Positions 1 through 5,331 are shown, counted from the first letter of the stretch. The stretch: 8,120 nt of DNA from an uncultured Clostridia bacterium (GCA_937876205.1 CALEII010000008.1:1-8120), one strand, 5' to 3'. Translations and numbers: made by a program. Notes: generated from the sequence alone by a model not told the origin.

Positions 1-96
1 GGCTGCTTCATTGACTTCGATGCCGAAAATGTCATCATTCAGCATGATCTGGCCAGCTTCGCTGCCGTTTGTTTTATAAATTGTAACATTGGGCAT
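1..96 (-). CDS. rplD: 50S ribosomal protein L4, N-terminal fragment (cut by window edge)
   Basis: Only the first 32 codons are present; the gene runs off the low-coordinate edge. The visible residues begin MPNVTIYKTNGSE and continue with a D-D-I-F-G-I-E motif, which is typical of the L4 N-terminus. The ATG at 96-94 follows a GGGAGG ribosome binding site at 105-110, and the gap to the rplC stop is 14 nt. The order rpsJ-rplC-rplD is the standard S10 operon order. L4 is a 23S rRNA-binding assembly protein of the large subunit. In Escherichia coli it also represses its own operon by promoting termination in the S10 leader. Whether it does so here is unknown, but the leader in this window has a candidate attenuator. 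Confidence 0.93.
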   Translation of the reverse strand, partial: MPNVTIYKTNGSEAGQIMLNDDIFGIEVNEAA

Positions 97-110
97 TGCC
101 GTTTCCTCCC

Positions 111-737
111 TTAAGCTTTAACGCTTTTCTTCACGATGACCATGCTGCCGTTCTTGCCGGGGATGCTGCCCTTAACAAGAAGAAGGTTTCTTTCGAGCAT
201 GACGCCTGCAACTGTCAGGTTCTGGATCGTGACTTTTTCATTACCGAGGTGACCGGAGCGTTTTGTACCTTTTCTGGTCTTACCGGTTCTCGTACCCATA
301 GAGCCGCCTTTTCTGTGAGATCTTGTGACACCGTGTGTCATGGGGCTTCTGTGGTGGTTCCAACGTTTGATAGCGCCAGCATAGCCTTTGCCCTTGGAAA
401 TACCTGTAACGTCTACGAGTTCGCCTTTTTCAAAAACATCTGCCAATATTTCCTGGCCAACTTCATAGTTGTTAACTTCGTTTGTCTTGAATTCACGCAG
501 GTAGCGCTTTACTGTTAAGCCGGCTTTCTTGAATGTTCCGGCAACCGGTTTGTTTACGAGGCTTTCGCGGATCTCGCCATAGCCGAGCTGGATTGCTTCG
601 TAACCGTCGCTGTCGACTGTTTTCTTCTGAACGACAACGCAGGGGCCGGCTTCAACGACTGTTACGGGAATCATTTCGCCATTCTCTTCGAAGATCTGCG
701 TCATCCCGACTTTTTTTCCTAAAATCGCTTTAAGCAT
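111..737 (-). CDS. rplC: 50S ribosomal protein L3
   Basis: A complete 208-residue protein, close to the usual L3 length of about 209. It starts MLKAILGKKVGMTQIF and has the L3 core H-H-R-S-P-M-T-H-G (128-136), the S-H-R-K-G-G-S-M-G-T-R stretch (140-150), and an E-R-N-L-L-L-V-K-G-S-I-P-G segment near the end. L3 binds 23S rRNA near its 3' end and initiates large-subunit assembly; its central loop reaches toward the peptidyl transferase centre. The ATG at 737 follows AGAGGAGGT at 742-750 with good spacing, 22 nt after the rpsJ stop. The position matching the glutamine methylated by PrmB in E. coli L3 is histidine here (about residue 163), so that modification is not expected. Expression should follow the promoter and leader upstream of rpsJ. 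Confidence 0.97.
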   Translation of the reverse strand: MLKAILGKKVGMTQIFEENGEMIPVTVVEAGPCVVVQKKTVDSDGYEAIQLGYGEIRESLVNKPVAGTFKKAGLTVKRYLREFKTNEVNNYEVGQEILADVFEKGELVDVTGISKGKGYAGAIKRWNHHRSPMTHGVTRSHRKGGSMGTRTGKTRKGTKRSGHLGNEKVTIQNLTVAGVMLERNLLLVKGSIPGKNGSMVIVKKSVKA

Positions 738-759
738 TTTTACCTCCTCTTACGCTGCC

Positions 760-1071
760 TTAGAGCTTGATTTCGATATCAACGCCAGCGGGGAGATCGA
801 GTCTCATGAGAGCATCTGTTGTCTTAGCGTTTGCATCGAGGATATCGATAAGTCTCTTGTGTGTACGCTGCTCAAACTGTTCACGGCTATCCTTGTACTT
901 GTGAACTGCACGAAGGATTGTAACAACTTCCTTTTCTGTGGGAAGGGGTACGGGACCTGATACCTGAGCACCTGTACGCTTTGCGGTTTCTACGATTCTC
1001 TCTGCTGCTTTGTCAACAAGGTTGTGATCGTAGCCCTTGAGTCTGATTCTGATTTTTCCCTTAACTGCCAT
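760..1071 (-). CDS. rpsJ: 30S ribosomal protein S10 (NusE)
   Basis: A complete 103-residue S10. It begins MAVKGKIRIRLKGYDHN and carries the family core V-S-G-P-V-P-L-P-T-E-K (38-48) and H-K-Y-K-D-S-R-E-Q-F-E followed by R-T-H-K-R-L-I-D. S10 sits in the head of the small subunit; as NusE it also joins NusB in transcription antitermination. The frame stays open 60 codons further upstream, to an ATG at 1251. That extension is rejected: its residues do not look like S10, and a strong AGGAGG lies 9-10 nt before the ATG at 1071. It is the first gene of the S10 operon, followed 22 nt later by rplC. The long structured leader (1072-1389) is its likely control region. Confidence 0.97.
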   Translation of the reverse strand: MAVKGKIRIRLKGYDHNLVDKAAERIVETAKRTGAQVSGPVPLPTEKEVVTILRAVHKYKDSREQFEQRTHKRLIDILDANAKTTDALMRLDLPAGVDIEIKL

Positions 1072-1080
1072 TTTTGTGTC

Positions 1081-1087
1081 GCCTCCT
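1081..1087 (-). promoter_or_regulatory. Ribosome binding site that fixes the rpsJ start
   Basis: AGGAGGC on the minus strand, 9 nt before the ATG at 1071. It decides between that start and the longer in-frame ORF reaching 1251, which has no comparable site. Confidence 0.9.
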
Positions 1088-1151
1088 GTGAATTTGGCGG
1101 GCTTTGCTTGATATTTTTCATCAACGCACCCGTGTGTTTCGCGCCTCTCCG

Positions 1152-1278
1152 TTTTAAAAACCGGAAACACGCAGTATTTCCGGGGCTCTGAGAAAAAATA
1201 CCTCATCCCGACGGTAGCCTTTTTCGTGGTTAAGGCACAAAAACGCCCCAATTCGGGAAGATCTCGCCCGGTTTAAAA
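1152..1278 (-). promoter_or_regulatory. Candidate antiterminator pairing in the rpsJ leader
   Basis: The leader segment at 1278-1268 (UUUUAAACCGG) is complementary to 1164-1152 (CCGGUUU, UU bulge, AAAA). This gives 7 bp, a 2-nt bulge and 4 more bp. The second arm contains CCGG of the attenuator's 3' arm plus its U-tract, so this pairing and the terminator hairpin exclude each other. The GG at 1269-1268 can instead join the CGGG/CCCG hairpin at 1254-1270, which would act as an anti-antiterminator. The complementarity is read directly from the sequence; the switching is inferred. Confidence 0.5.
1156..1183 (-). terminator. Terminator-like hairpin inside the rpsJ leader (attenuator)
   Basis: The RNA reads CCGGAAA, a 9-nt loop, UUUCCGG, then UUUUU, giving a perfect 7-bp stem directly followed by a U-tract. 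It lies about 85 nt before the rpsJ start codon, so termination here would shut off the operon before any gene. The stem is short with three A-U pairs, so it may be a conditional rather than a full terminator. Confidence 0.6.
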
Positions 1279-1395
1279 TCGGACATACTCCGTGAGAGTT
1301 TCCTGCATCAAAGTGCAGCCACATCCCACATCATCGCATGGTACACTGTGAAAAAAGGGCATAATTATGCTCTATCCTTTTCCACATGCCTTCAC

Positions 1396-1424
1396 ATTAT
1401 ATTACATTTGTCAATAAAATTCAA
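1396..1424 (-). promoter_or_regulatory. Sigma-A type promoter of the S10 operon
   Basis: The -35 box is TTGAAT (1424-1419) and the -10 box is a perfect TATAAT (1401-1396), with a 17-nt spacer. A second TTGACA lies inside the spacer, only 7 nt from the -10, and is not usable as its -35. Transcription probably starts at a purine around 1389-1391. Upstream A/T tracts at 1428-1470 are listed separately. Confidence 0.8.
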
Positions 1425-1590
1425 TAGTTTTTCAAAAAAAATCTGAGTTTTTCCTTGTTTTTCCGTTTTTCAGATATTTCTACAAATGAGACAAATCTGA
1501 AGCCCTCTGTTTGTGCAAAAATAACAATACAAAACAGAACAAAATTACCTATAATTCTGATTCATTGATATTTCATCTTTTCTCTGCAAT
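1425..1590 (-). promoter_or_regulatory. AT-rich upstream region with phased A-tracts (possible UP element); no gene
   Basis: On the minus strand, 5-bp A-tracts occur at 1466-1470, 1458-1462, 1448-1452 and 1428-1432, with an 8-bp T-tract at 1434-1441. Several are about 10 bp apart, the spacing that gives curved DNA, and the nearest sits just upstream of the -35 box where the RNA polymerase alpha subunit binds UP elements. The near-repeat GTTTTTCC appears on the plus strand at 1447-1454 and 1457-1464. From about 1500 to 1590 I see only plain AT-rich DNA, with no gene. Confidence 0.45.
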
Positions 1591-1627
1591 AAAAAAAGAT
1601 ACCGATTAAGAAAAACGGTATCTTTTT
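1591..1627 (-). terminator. Intrinsic terminator of the three-gene envelope unit
   Basis: A 12-bp perfect stem, AAAAAGATACCG with CGGTATCTTTTT, has an 11-nt loop (1605-1615). On the minus strand it ends in seven Ts (1597-1591). It lies 36 nt after the stop of the zinc-ribbon membrane protein gene and separates that unit from the S10 operon promoter. Its A-run on the other side would also let it work in the plus direction, but no plus-strand gene is present. Confidence 0.9.
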
Positions 1628-1663
1628 ACATACAATTGTAATATATATAGCAGAGCTTTTTTA

Positions 1664-2773
1664 TCAGCCAACATAAGCACCGCAGGAATGACAGAACACA
1701 TCGCCTGACTGAACAGGTGCACCGCACTCGGGGCAGGTCTTTGTTTCTGTTTCTTCAAGTATGCTTTCCAGGTCACCGTCAAGAAAATCTATTCCGCTTG
1801 TATCTGAGGCGTATTTTTCATTGCCTGTGATATCATCAAGCATTGAGTCTGTTGCTTCAAGAATCTGTGAAGCGGTGACGTCTCCGTTTTCATTGATACC
1901 TGCAAGAGGTGACATTCTGACAGGTTCATCTGTGTACTTTCTCATCAGAGGGTCTGAGTATGTATGAGTGAGCTGCCCCATAAGAAGAGCCTTTCTGAGA
2001 ATGGCAGCCTCCTCCTCGGGAGTTCCCACTCTTCCGCCTGCTCTTGCAGAGCCGAGCAGCTCAGCAATTCTGGCCTCTGACATTATTTCCACGGGCACAG
2101 GACCCGACGGTGCATCATTATCTGATAAAGTGACGGAGCCACTGTCTTTTTCACGAGGATTCTTATTCTTCTGAATAAGAAGTGCAACCACAAGTGCAGC
2201 AAGTATAACGAAAAGCACAGCCGCTGCGATAAGAGCTATCTGCTGCCAGGACAAATCATCATCCTTCTCTCCGTTATTGACAACAAGACCGCTGCCTATT
2301 GTAAACTGCTCGGAGGGTGTCTGAACAATTATTGCGGCAGAATCCTGTTCAAGCCACTCAAGAAGAGAGCTGTCAAAGCTTGTGCCGGGCTCCTCTTCAT
2401 CACCTGCAGGCTCTGTAACAACGGGAGTTACGGGGTAATATGTATTACCGCCGCCGTTGGGGGTATAATTGTTCTGATTATCCTGACGGGTAGGCTCCGT
2501 TGTGGTAATTGAACCGCTGCCTGAGCTGTTTACGGGATCCGTTGTGGTTTCATTAGGATCAGCCGTTGTTGTCTCATCAGGTGCCTGAGTTGTGTTGTCA
2601 ATGTCAGGGGCTGTTGTCGTGGGATTGAGGAACTGATCAATCCATCCCTGAATATCATTCAGGTCTACATTGCCCAAAAGTCCGCCCATCTGAGCAAAAG
2701 CAGTGACATTCAGGCTCAGCGCCAGAACCACAGATACAGCAAATATCAGTGTTTTTTTGATTATCCTTTTCAT
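1664..2773 (-). CDS. Single-pass membrane protein: signal peptide, Thr-rich stalk, TM helix, cytoplasmic zinc ribbon
   Basis: Not a family I can name. The 369 residues read as follows. A Lys/Arg-rich signal peptide ends near A-F-A-Q (28). A short hydrophobic segment rich in Gly and Leu follows (29-50). A low-complexity Thr/Pro/Asp/Asn stalk (51-130) is likely extended and possibly glycosylated. An acidic L-E-W-L-E segment (138-142) and the motif V-V-N-N-G (164-168) come next. The TM helix is at 178-201, and a cytoplasmic region of about 165 residues ends in a zinc ribbon, C347-PE-C350 and C361-HS-C364. The zinc ribbon is therefore predicted inside the cell and the stalk outside. The start at 2773 gives a 7-nt spacer to AAGGAGA (2781-2787); the adjacent ATG at 2776 gives only 4. 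It is last in the unit, 44-47 nt after the dockerin gene, with a terminator behind it. A transmembrane linker or sensor role is a guess. Confidence 0.85.
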   Translation of the reverse strand: MKRIIKKTLIFAVSVVLALSLNVTAFAQMGGLLGNVDLNDIQGWIDQFLNPTTTAPDIDNTTQAPDETTTADPNETTTDPVNSSGSGSITTTEPTRQDNQNNYTPNGGGNTYYPVTPVVTEPAGDEEEPGTSFDSSLLEWLEQDSAAIIVQTPSEQFTIGSGLVVNNGEKDDDLSWQQIALIAAAVLFVILAALVVALLIQKNKNPREKDSGSVTLSDNDAPSGPVPVEIMSEARIAELLGSARAGGRVGTPEEEAAILRKALLMGQLTHTYSDPLMRKYTDEPVRMSPLAGINENGDVTASQILEATDSMLDDITGNEKYASDTSGIDFLDGDLESILEETETKTCPECGAPVQSGDVFCHSCGAYVG

Positions 2774-2780
2774 CATTCAT

Positions 2781-2787
2781 TCTCCTT
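2781..2787 (-). promoter_or_regulatory. Ribosome binding site that favours the second of two ATGs
   Basis: AAGGAGA on the minus strand precedes ATGATG. Spacing is 4 nt to the first ATG (2776) and 7 nt to the second (2773). The second also gives an MKRI start like the neighbouring genes. Confidence 0.7.
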
Positions 2788-2789
2788 CA

Positions 2790-2804
2790 TTGTATACGAT
2801 ACAA
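2790..2804 (-). repeat. Small inverted repeat upstream of the zinc-ribbon protein gene
   Basis: TTGTAT-ACG-ATACAA, 6-bp arms with a 3-nt centre, just upstream of the ribosome binding site and inside the 44-nt gap after the dockerin gene. It is too AT-rich and lacks a U-tract, so it is not a terminator. It could be an operator, an RNA processing hairpin, or chance. Confidence 0.35.
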
Positions 2805-2820
2805 TATTAAGAATAGTTGT

Positions 2821-3564
2821 TTAAAATCCGTTTGTAAGCTTCGCCGAATATCTGAGAATACTTCTTGCATCATTTGCAGTAACTCTGCCGTCACCGTTTA
2901 CATCTGCTGCATCAAACGGTGTAGCGTAAAGCGTTTCAAGCTTTGAACTTGCACGAAGAGCAAGTCTTGCATCCTTTGCAGTTATAACACTGTCACCGTC
3001 AACATCACCTGTTTTATATGCAGGCCGAGTTGTTGTTTCAGGAACAGTAGTATAATTTTTCTTGGTTGTTGTTTCTTTATCATTCTTATCGGGAACAAAA
3101 ACATATCCCGGAGTTGTGGGCTCCTTTGTCGGAGTTGTGTCAGGATAAAGCACGGAGCTCATAAGATACATAACAAGGTCTGCTGTCGACATATTCTTTA
3201 CGGAATCGGGGATTTCTATGCTTGTTCCGTAATTATCATAAATCCAGTCAGCAAATGAGCCGCCTCTGTTAAGATAAGAAATAAGATCTGTGATTTTCAG
3301 AATATCCGTACCGATGCCGATTTCATCAAGAATATTTCCCAGCTCCTCTTCAGCATCCTGAATATTGACGGGAGCTTTTGTTGTTTTCTCTTCAGTTGTC
3401 GGAATAAGTCCGCCGATAACGCCGCCCATATCAATAACGGCAGACGTGAGACTGTCAAGAATGTCAGAGCCTGCCTCAAGTGCCGAAACAGAAGCACTGA
3501 CACACGAAGCAACCACAAGCATCAGAACGCATATAACAGCAAGTCTGAAATTGATTTTCTTCAT
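2821..3564 (-). CDS. Secreted or lipid-anchored protein with C-terminal type I dockerin
   Basis: 247 residues. The N-terminal 28 are an export signal; V-A-S-C (18-21) fits a lipobox and A-S-V-S-A (24-28) fits signal peptidase I, so lipid anchoring and release are both possible. Residues 30-140 are a unique helical-looking region, unrecognised. A Thr-rich linker (143-183) leads to two dockerin EF-hand repeats: D187-x-D189-x-D191 with D198, and D221-x-N223-x-D225 with D232. Each is followed by a D-A-R helix. This duplicated calcium-loop layout defines type I dockerins, which dock onto cohesins. Loop positions 10-11 are A-K and A-N, unlike the S/T pair of Clostridium thermocellum. No enzyme or sugar-binding domain is visible, which is unusual for a dockerin protein. 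The ATG at 3564 lies one base after the stop of the upstream gene (TAA-A-ATG), which suggests translational coupling. ATGs at 3573 and 3609 are in frame but lack binding sites. Confidence 0.88.
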   Translation of the reverse strand: MKKINFRLAVICVLMLVVASCVSASVSALEAGSDILDSLTSAVIDMGGVIGGLIPTTEEKTTKAPVNIQDAEEELGNILDEIGIGTDILKITDLISYLNRGGSFADWIYDNYGTSIEIPDSVKNMSTADLVMYLMSSVLYPDTTPTKEPTTPGYVFVPDKNDKETTTKKNYTTVPETTTRPAYKTGDVDGDSVITAKDARLALRASSKLETLYATPFDAADVNGDGRVTANDARSILRYSAKLTNGF

Positions 3565-3565
3565 T

Positions 3566-4306
3566 TTAATCATTCCAATATGTAATATTTCCGTAATCGT
3601 TTCCGTCATCGGAAATGTTATCGTTCATAAGATGTGACATTGCTTTGGGCTTTTCAACAGACGGTATTGTTGACTTGTCCATCACAGAGGAATTATACTC
3701 CGTTCTGCGTGTCATAAGAACAAGAATTATGGCAGCTGCAAGAATAAGAATAACAATCGCCGCAACAAAAACAAGCAGTGTGAGTGTACTGCCGCTGAGT
3801 CCGTCATCAGAATCCTTACCGTTATTGACTATAAGCACGGAAGGCAGTTCTTCATTCTGTTCTGACTTCTGCGTGGTACTCTCTGCCACCGAAGTTGTTG
3901 TGTCGGGAAGATTCTCCAGAAGCTGCTGAGCCTGACTTGACTGCGTGGGCTTGTCTGAATTATCTATGGCAGGCAGCTGAGAGCTTCCGCCCGCTGTGGT
4001 GCCCTCAGTACCGAAATTGAAATCAAAATCACCGAAGCTGTCACCGAGACCGCCCAACAGAGAATCAATTCCGCCGCCGAGAGTATCCTTGAGACCGCCG
4101 AGCATATCCTCAAAAGAACCCATATCACCAAAAAGCGAATCCCCCTGAAGCGCTGTTGTCGTCTCCGGCTGAGTGGTTGTGACCTGAATTTCAGGCACAA
4201 ATTCAGCCTCTTCATCGTCAACTATGTATATGTTATCTGCAAGCACTGTTACAGAAAATGCAAAACACAACATTATAGCAATTATCAATGCTGTAATCCT
4301 TTTCAT
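3566..4306 (-). CDS. Single-pass membrane protein with Gly/Leu-rich and Thr-rich extracellular part
   Basis: Unrecognised family, 246 residues. A signal peptide ends at V-L-A (21-23). An acidic start is followed by a Thr-rich patch (43-52). A stretch with repeated G-G-L/L-G-G units (69-93) looks amphipathic. Ser/Thr/Gln-rich sequence continues to 155, then the motif L-I-V-N-N-G (158-163), an acidic patch, a strong TM helix (174-198) and a short polar cytoplasmic tail of about 48 residues ending Y-W-N-D. The order of parts and the V-N-N-G motif outside the TM match the zinc-ribbon protein two genes downstream, so the two are probably paralogues; this one lacks the zinc ribbon. The start at 4306 follows AAAGGAG (4312-4318) with 5-nt spacing. 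The longer in-frame ATG at 4339 would place that site inside the gene and is rejected. It is the first gene of the unit and its stop touches the dockerin gene. Confidence 0.85.
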   Translation of the reverse strand: MKRITALIIAIMLCFAFSVTVLADNIYIVDDEEAEFVPEIQVTTTQPETTTALQGDSLFGDMGSFEDMLGGLKDTLGGGIDSLLGGLGDSFGDFDFNFGTEGTTAGGSSQLPAIDNSDKPTQSSQAQQLLENLPDTTTSVAESTTQKSEQNEELPSVLIVNNGKDSDDGLSGSTLTLLVFVAAIVILILAAAIILVLMTRRTEYNSSVMDKSTIPSVEKPKAMSHLMNDNISDDGNDYGNITYWND

Positions 4307-4311
4307 AATTA

Positions 4312-4318
4312 CTCCTTT
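4312..4318 (-). promoter_or_regulatory. Ribosome binding site that fixes the start at 4306
   Basis: AAAGGAG on the minus strand, 5 nt before the ATG at 4306. It rules against the in-frame ATG at 4339. Confidence 0.85.
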
Positions 4319-4364
4319 TTCTCTTCGAAAAATATACACTGTCGAGCAAACTAAAATTCTGCAA

Positions 4365-4390
4365 ATTATATTATACTATATAATATTCAA
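4365..4390 (-). promoter_or_regulatory. Possible promoter of the three-gene envelope unit
   Basis: Two overlapping TATAAT boxes (4375-4370 and 4370-4365) lie 60 nt upstream of the first gene. The nearest good -35, TTGAAT at 4390-4385, is only 9 or 14 nt away, and at 16-17 nt only poor -35 matches occur. A promoter is expected here because the preceding gene ends in a hairpin, but the exact boxes are uncertain. Confidence 0.4.
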
Positions 4391-4501
4391 GTTATAATTC
4401 TAAAACAGAAAATAAAATGTGTAATTTATGTTATTTTTCCACATTTTAATTGTAATTGATGACCAACACAATACTTTTCAGGGCACTTTATCAGCACAAA
4501 T

Positions 4502-4529
4502 GCGGGATGTCTCAATAAAGACACCCCGC
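4502..4529 (-). terminator. Hairpin terminator after the cohesin-like gene
   Basis: An 11-bp GC-rich stem with a 6-nt loop (4513-4518) begins 6 nt after the stop codon. As minus-strand RNA the one irregular position is a G-U pair (4524/4507), whereas on the plus strand it would be an A-C mismatch; this favours the minus direction. The tail (AUUUGUG) is only weakly U-rich, so termination may be incomplete. Confidence 0.65.
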
Positions 4530-4535
4530 CTGAAA

Positions 4536-5261
4536 TTATTCATCGTCTGTATTTTCCTGTGCTTCATCTTCCTGAGGCTTTTCTTCCTCATTATGATTGC
4601 TCTTGATTGCCACCATTGCAATTCCTGCAATTGCACCTATTGCAAGAACACCTGCAATCACATAAACATACCATTTTGAAGTAAGACTGCCGCTTATGCC
4701 GTCTGTACCCTTGTTGTCTGAATCCTTGTTATCAGACGCCTTTGTGGGAGGGCTTGTGACAAGCTCTGTTTTATCCTCCTGCAGAGAATCATTACCCTTA
4801 CCCTCAACCTGAGCGAAAATATCTTTATCGTCTATCTGCAGACAGCTTGTCCAGAGATAGAATTCATTTATATCATAGTTTTCTCCCACAGGCTTGAATA
4901 TAAATGTTGCAAGCTCAAGTCTGCCGTTTTCAGCAAGGTCACTTTCAACACACTGCTCAGTAAAAATTACGGAGCACGTTGCAAGACCGGGAATTCTCTC
5001 AATATATGCGGCAATTATCATACCGTCTGCAATTTCTTCTGTTTCATAATCCTCAAAAGAATACATTGCTTCATCAAAACCGAGGTTCAGATCAACTGCC
5101 TGAACTCCTATCGCATTCTCAACATAAACGGACACATAGACCATACCGTTATCTGCATTGTATGATGAATCATATCCGATTGCAACATCTTCAGCCGAAG
5201 CAATAACCGAAACGGAAAAGAGCATTATAACAGAAATGAGCATTACTGAAATCTTTTTCAT
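4536..5261 (-). CDS. Membrane-anchored protein with a cohesin-like domain
   Basis: 241 residues. A signal peptide ends at A-S-A (21-23). Residues 25-145 form a beta-rich domain with the cohesin pattern: V-Y-V-S-V-Y-V-E-N-A (41-50), V-D-L-N-L-G-F-D (56-63), a C-S-V-I-F strand (96-100), and G-R-L-E-L-A-T-F-I-F-K (113-123). Cohesins use this jelly-roll fold to bind dockerins; the match is by pattern only and the domain is divergent. A polar linker (150-193) leads to one TM helix (197-219) and an acidic tail inside the cell. No LPXTG sorting motif is seen, so anchoring is by the helix. The ATG at 5261 follows AGGAGG (5267-5272), spacing 5. The gene has its own promoter and terminator and lies just upstream of the unit encoding a dockerin protein, its obvious candidate partner. 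A different cohesin/CBM-fold binding role is the main alternative. Confidence 0.8.
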   Translation of the reverse strand: MKKISVMLISVIMLFSVSVIASAEDVAIGYDSSYNADNGMVYVSVYVENAIGVQAVDLNLGFDEAMYSFEDYETEEIADGMIIAAYIERIPGLATCSVIFTEQCVESDLAENGRLELATFIFKPVGENYDINEFYLWTSCLQIDDKDIFAQVEGKGNDSLQEDKTELVTSPPTKASDNKDSDNKGTDGISGSLTSKWYVYVIAGVLAIGAIAGIAMVAIKSNHNEEEKPQEDEAQENTDDE

Positions 5262-5301
5262 TTTATCCTCCTATTATTTCTTTTTTCAATATATAAGTTA
5301 C

Positions 5302-5330
5302 ATTATTGAGATAAAAATGTCAACTGTCAA
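5302..5330 (-). promoter_or_regulatory. Sigma-A promoter of the cohesin-like gene
   Basis: The -35 box TTGACA (5330-5325) and -10 box AATAAT (5307-5302) have a 17-nt spacer. A second TTGACA at 5323-5318 sits 7 nt downstream and pairs at 17 nt with TAACTT (5300-5295), so two overlapping promoters are possible. The upstream -35 begins two bases past the stop codon of the CDF gene; no terminator separates the two genes, so some read-through is also possible. Confidence 0.72.
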
Positions 5331-5331
5331 T

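Larger units (their letters stand above)
1072..1389 (-). ncRNA. Structured 5' leader of the S10 operon (candidate attenuator RNA)
   Basis: About 318 nt separate the predicted transcription start (near 1389-1391) from the rpsJ ATG, far more than translation needs. On the minus strand it can form, in order: CTGCA/TGCAG with a 6-nt loop (1318-1303), ACTC/GAGT with a 5-nt loop (1299-1287), CGGG/CCCG (1270-1254), a 7-bp hairpin followed by five Ts (1183-1156), and UUGAU/AUCAA (1124-1108) shortly before the ribosome binding site. E. coli controls its S10 operon through an L4-sensitive leader. The regulator here, whether L4 or something else, cannot be read from the sequence, and I did not match this RNA to a named family. 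Confidence 0.6.

Noticed and set aside
96..733. Plus-strand open frames opposite rplC
   Set aside because: They are antisense shadows of a well-supported ribosomal protein gene, with Cys/Phe- or Arg-rich content and no ribosome binding site.
1072..1251. 60-codon in-frame N-terminal extension of S10
   Set aside because: The residues do not resemble S10, the region is the structured leader including an attenuator-like hairpin, and a strong ribosome binding site marks the ATG at 1071.
1351..1370. Palindrome GCATAATTATGC followed by six Ts on the minus strand, read as a terminator
   Set aside because: The usable stem is only about 4 bp and lies about 20 nt from the transcription start. It may be a protein site but not a terminator.
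1333..1387. Short leader ORF (18 codons starting MWKRIE) at the 5' end of the rpsJ leader
   Set aside because: Its only ribosome-binding-like bases overlap the promoter -10 to +1 region, so they would not be on the transcript. It also shows no run of regulatory codons.
1441..1475. Inverted repeat ATCTGA/TCAGAT with a T-tract, read as a terminator
   Set aside because: The stem is 6 bp with a 23-nt loop, and a much stronger terminator lies just upstream at 1591-1627.
2490..2640. Repeated GTTGT/GTGGT units as a tandem DNA repeat or CRISPR-like array
   Set aside because: They are irregular codons for a Thr-rich protein stalk, without constant repeat and spacer lengths.
3297..3518. Minus-strand 73-codon frame inside the dockerin gene
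   Set aside because: It is an alternative frame of a convincing secreted protein and has no start signal.
4536..5261. Sortase-anchored surface protein
   Set aside because: No LPXTG-like motif precedes the helix, and the tail is acidic and about 20 residues long, so a simple transmembrane anchor fits better.
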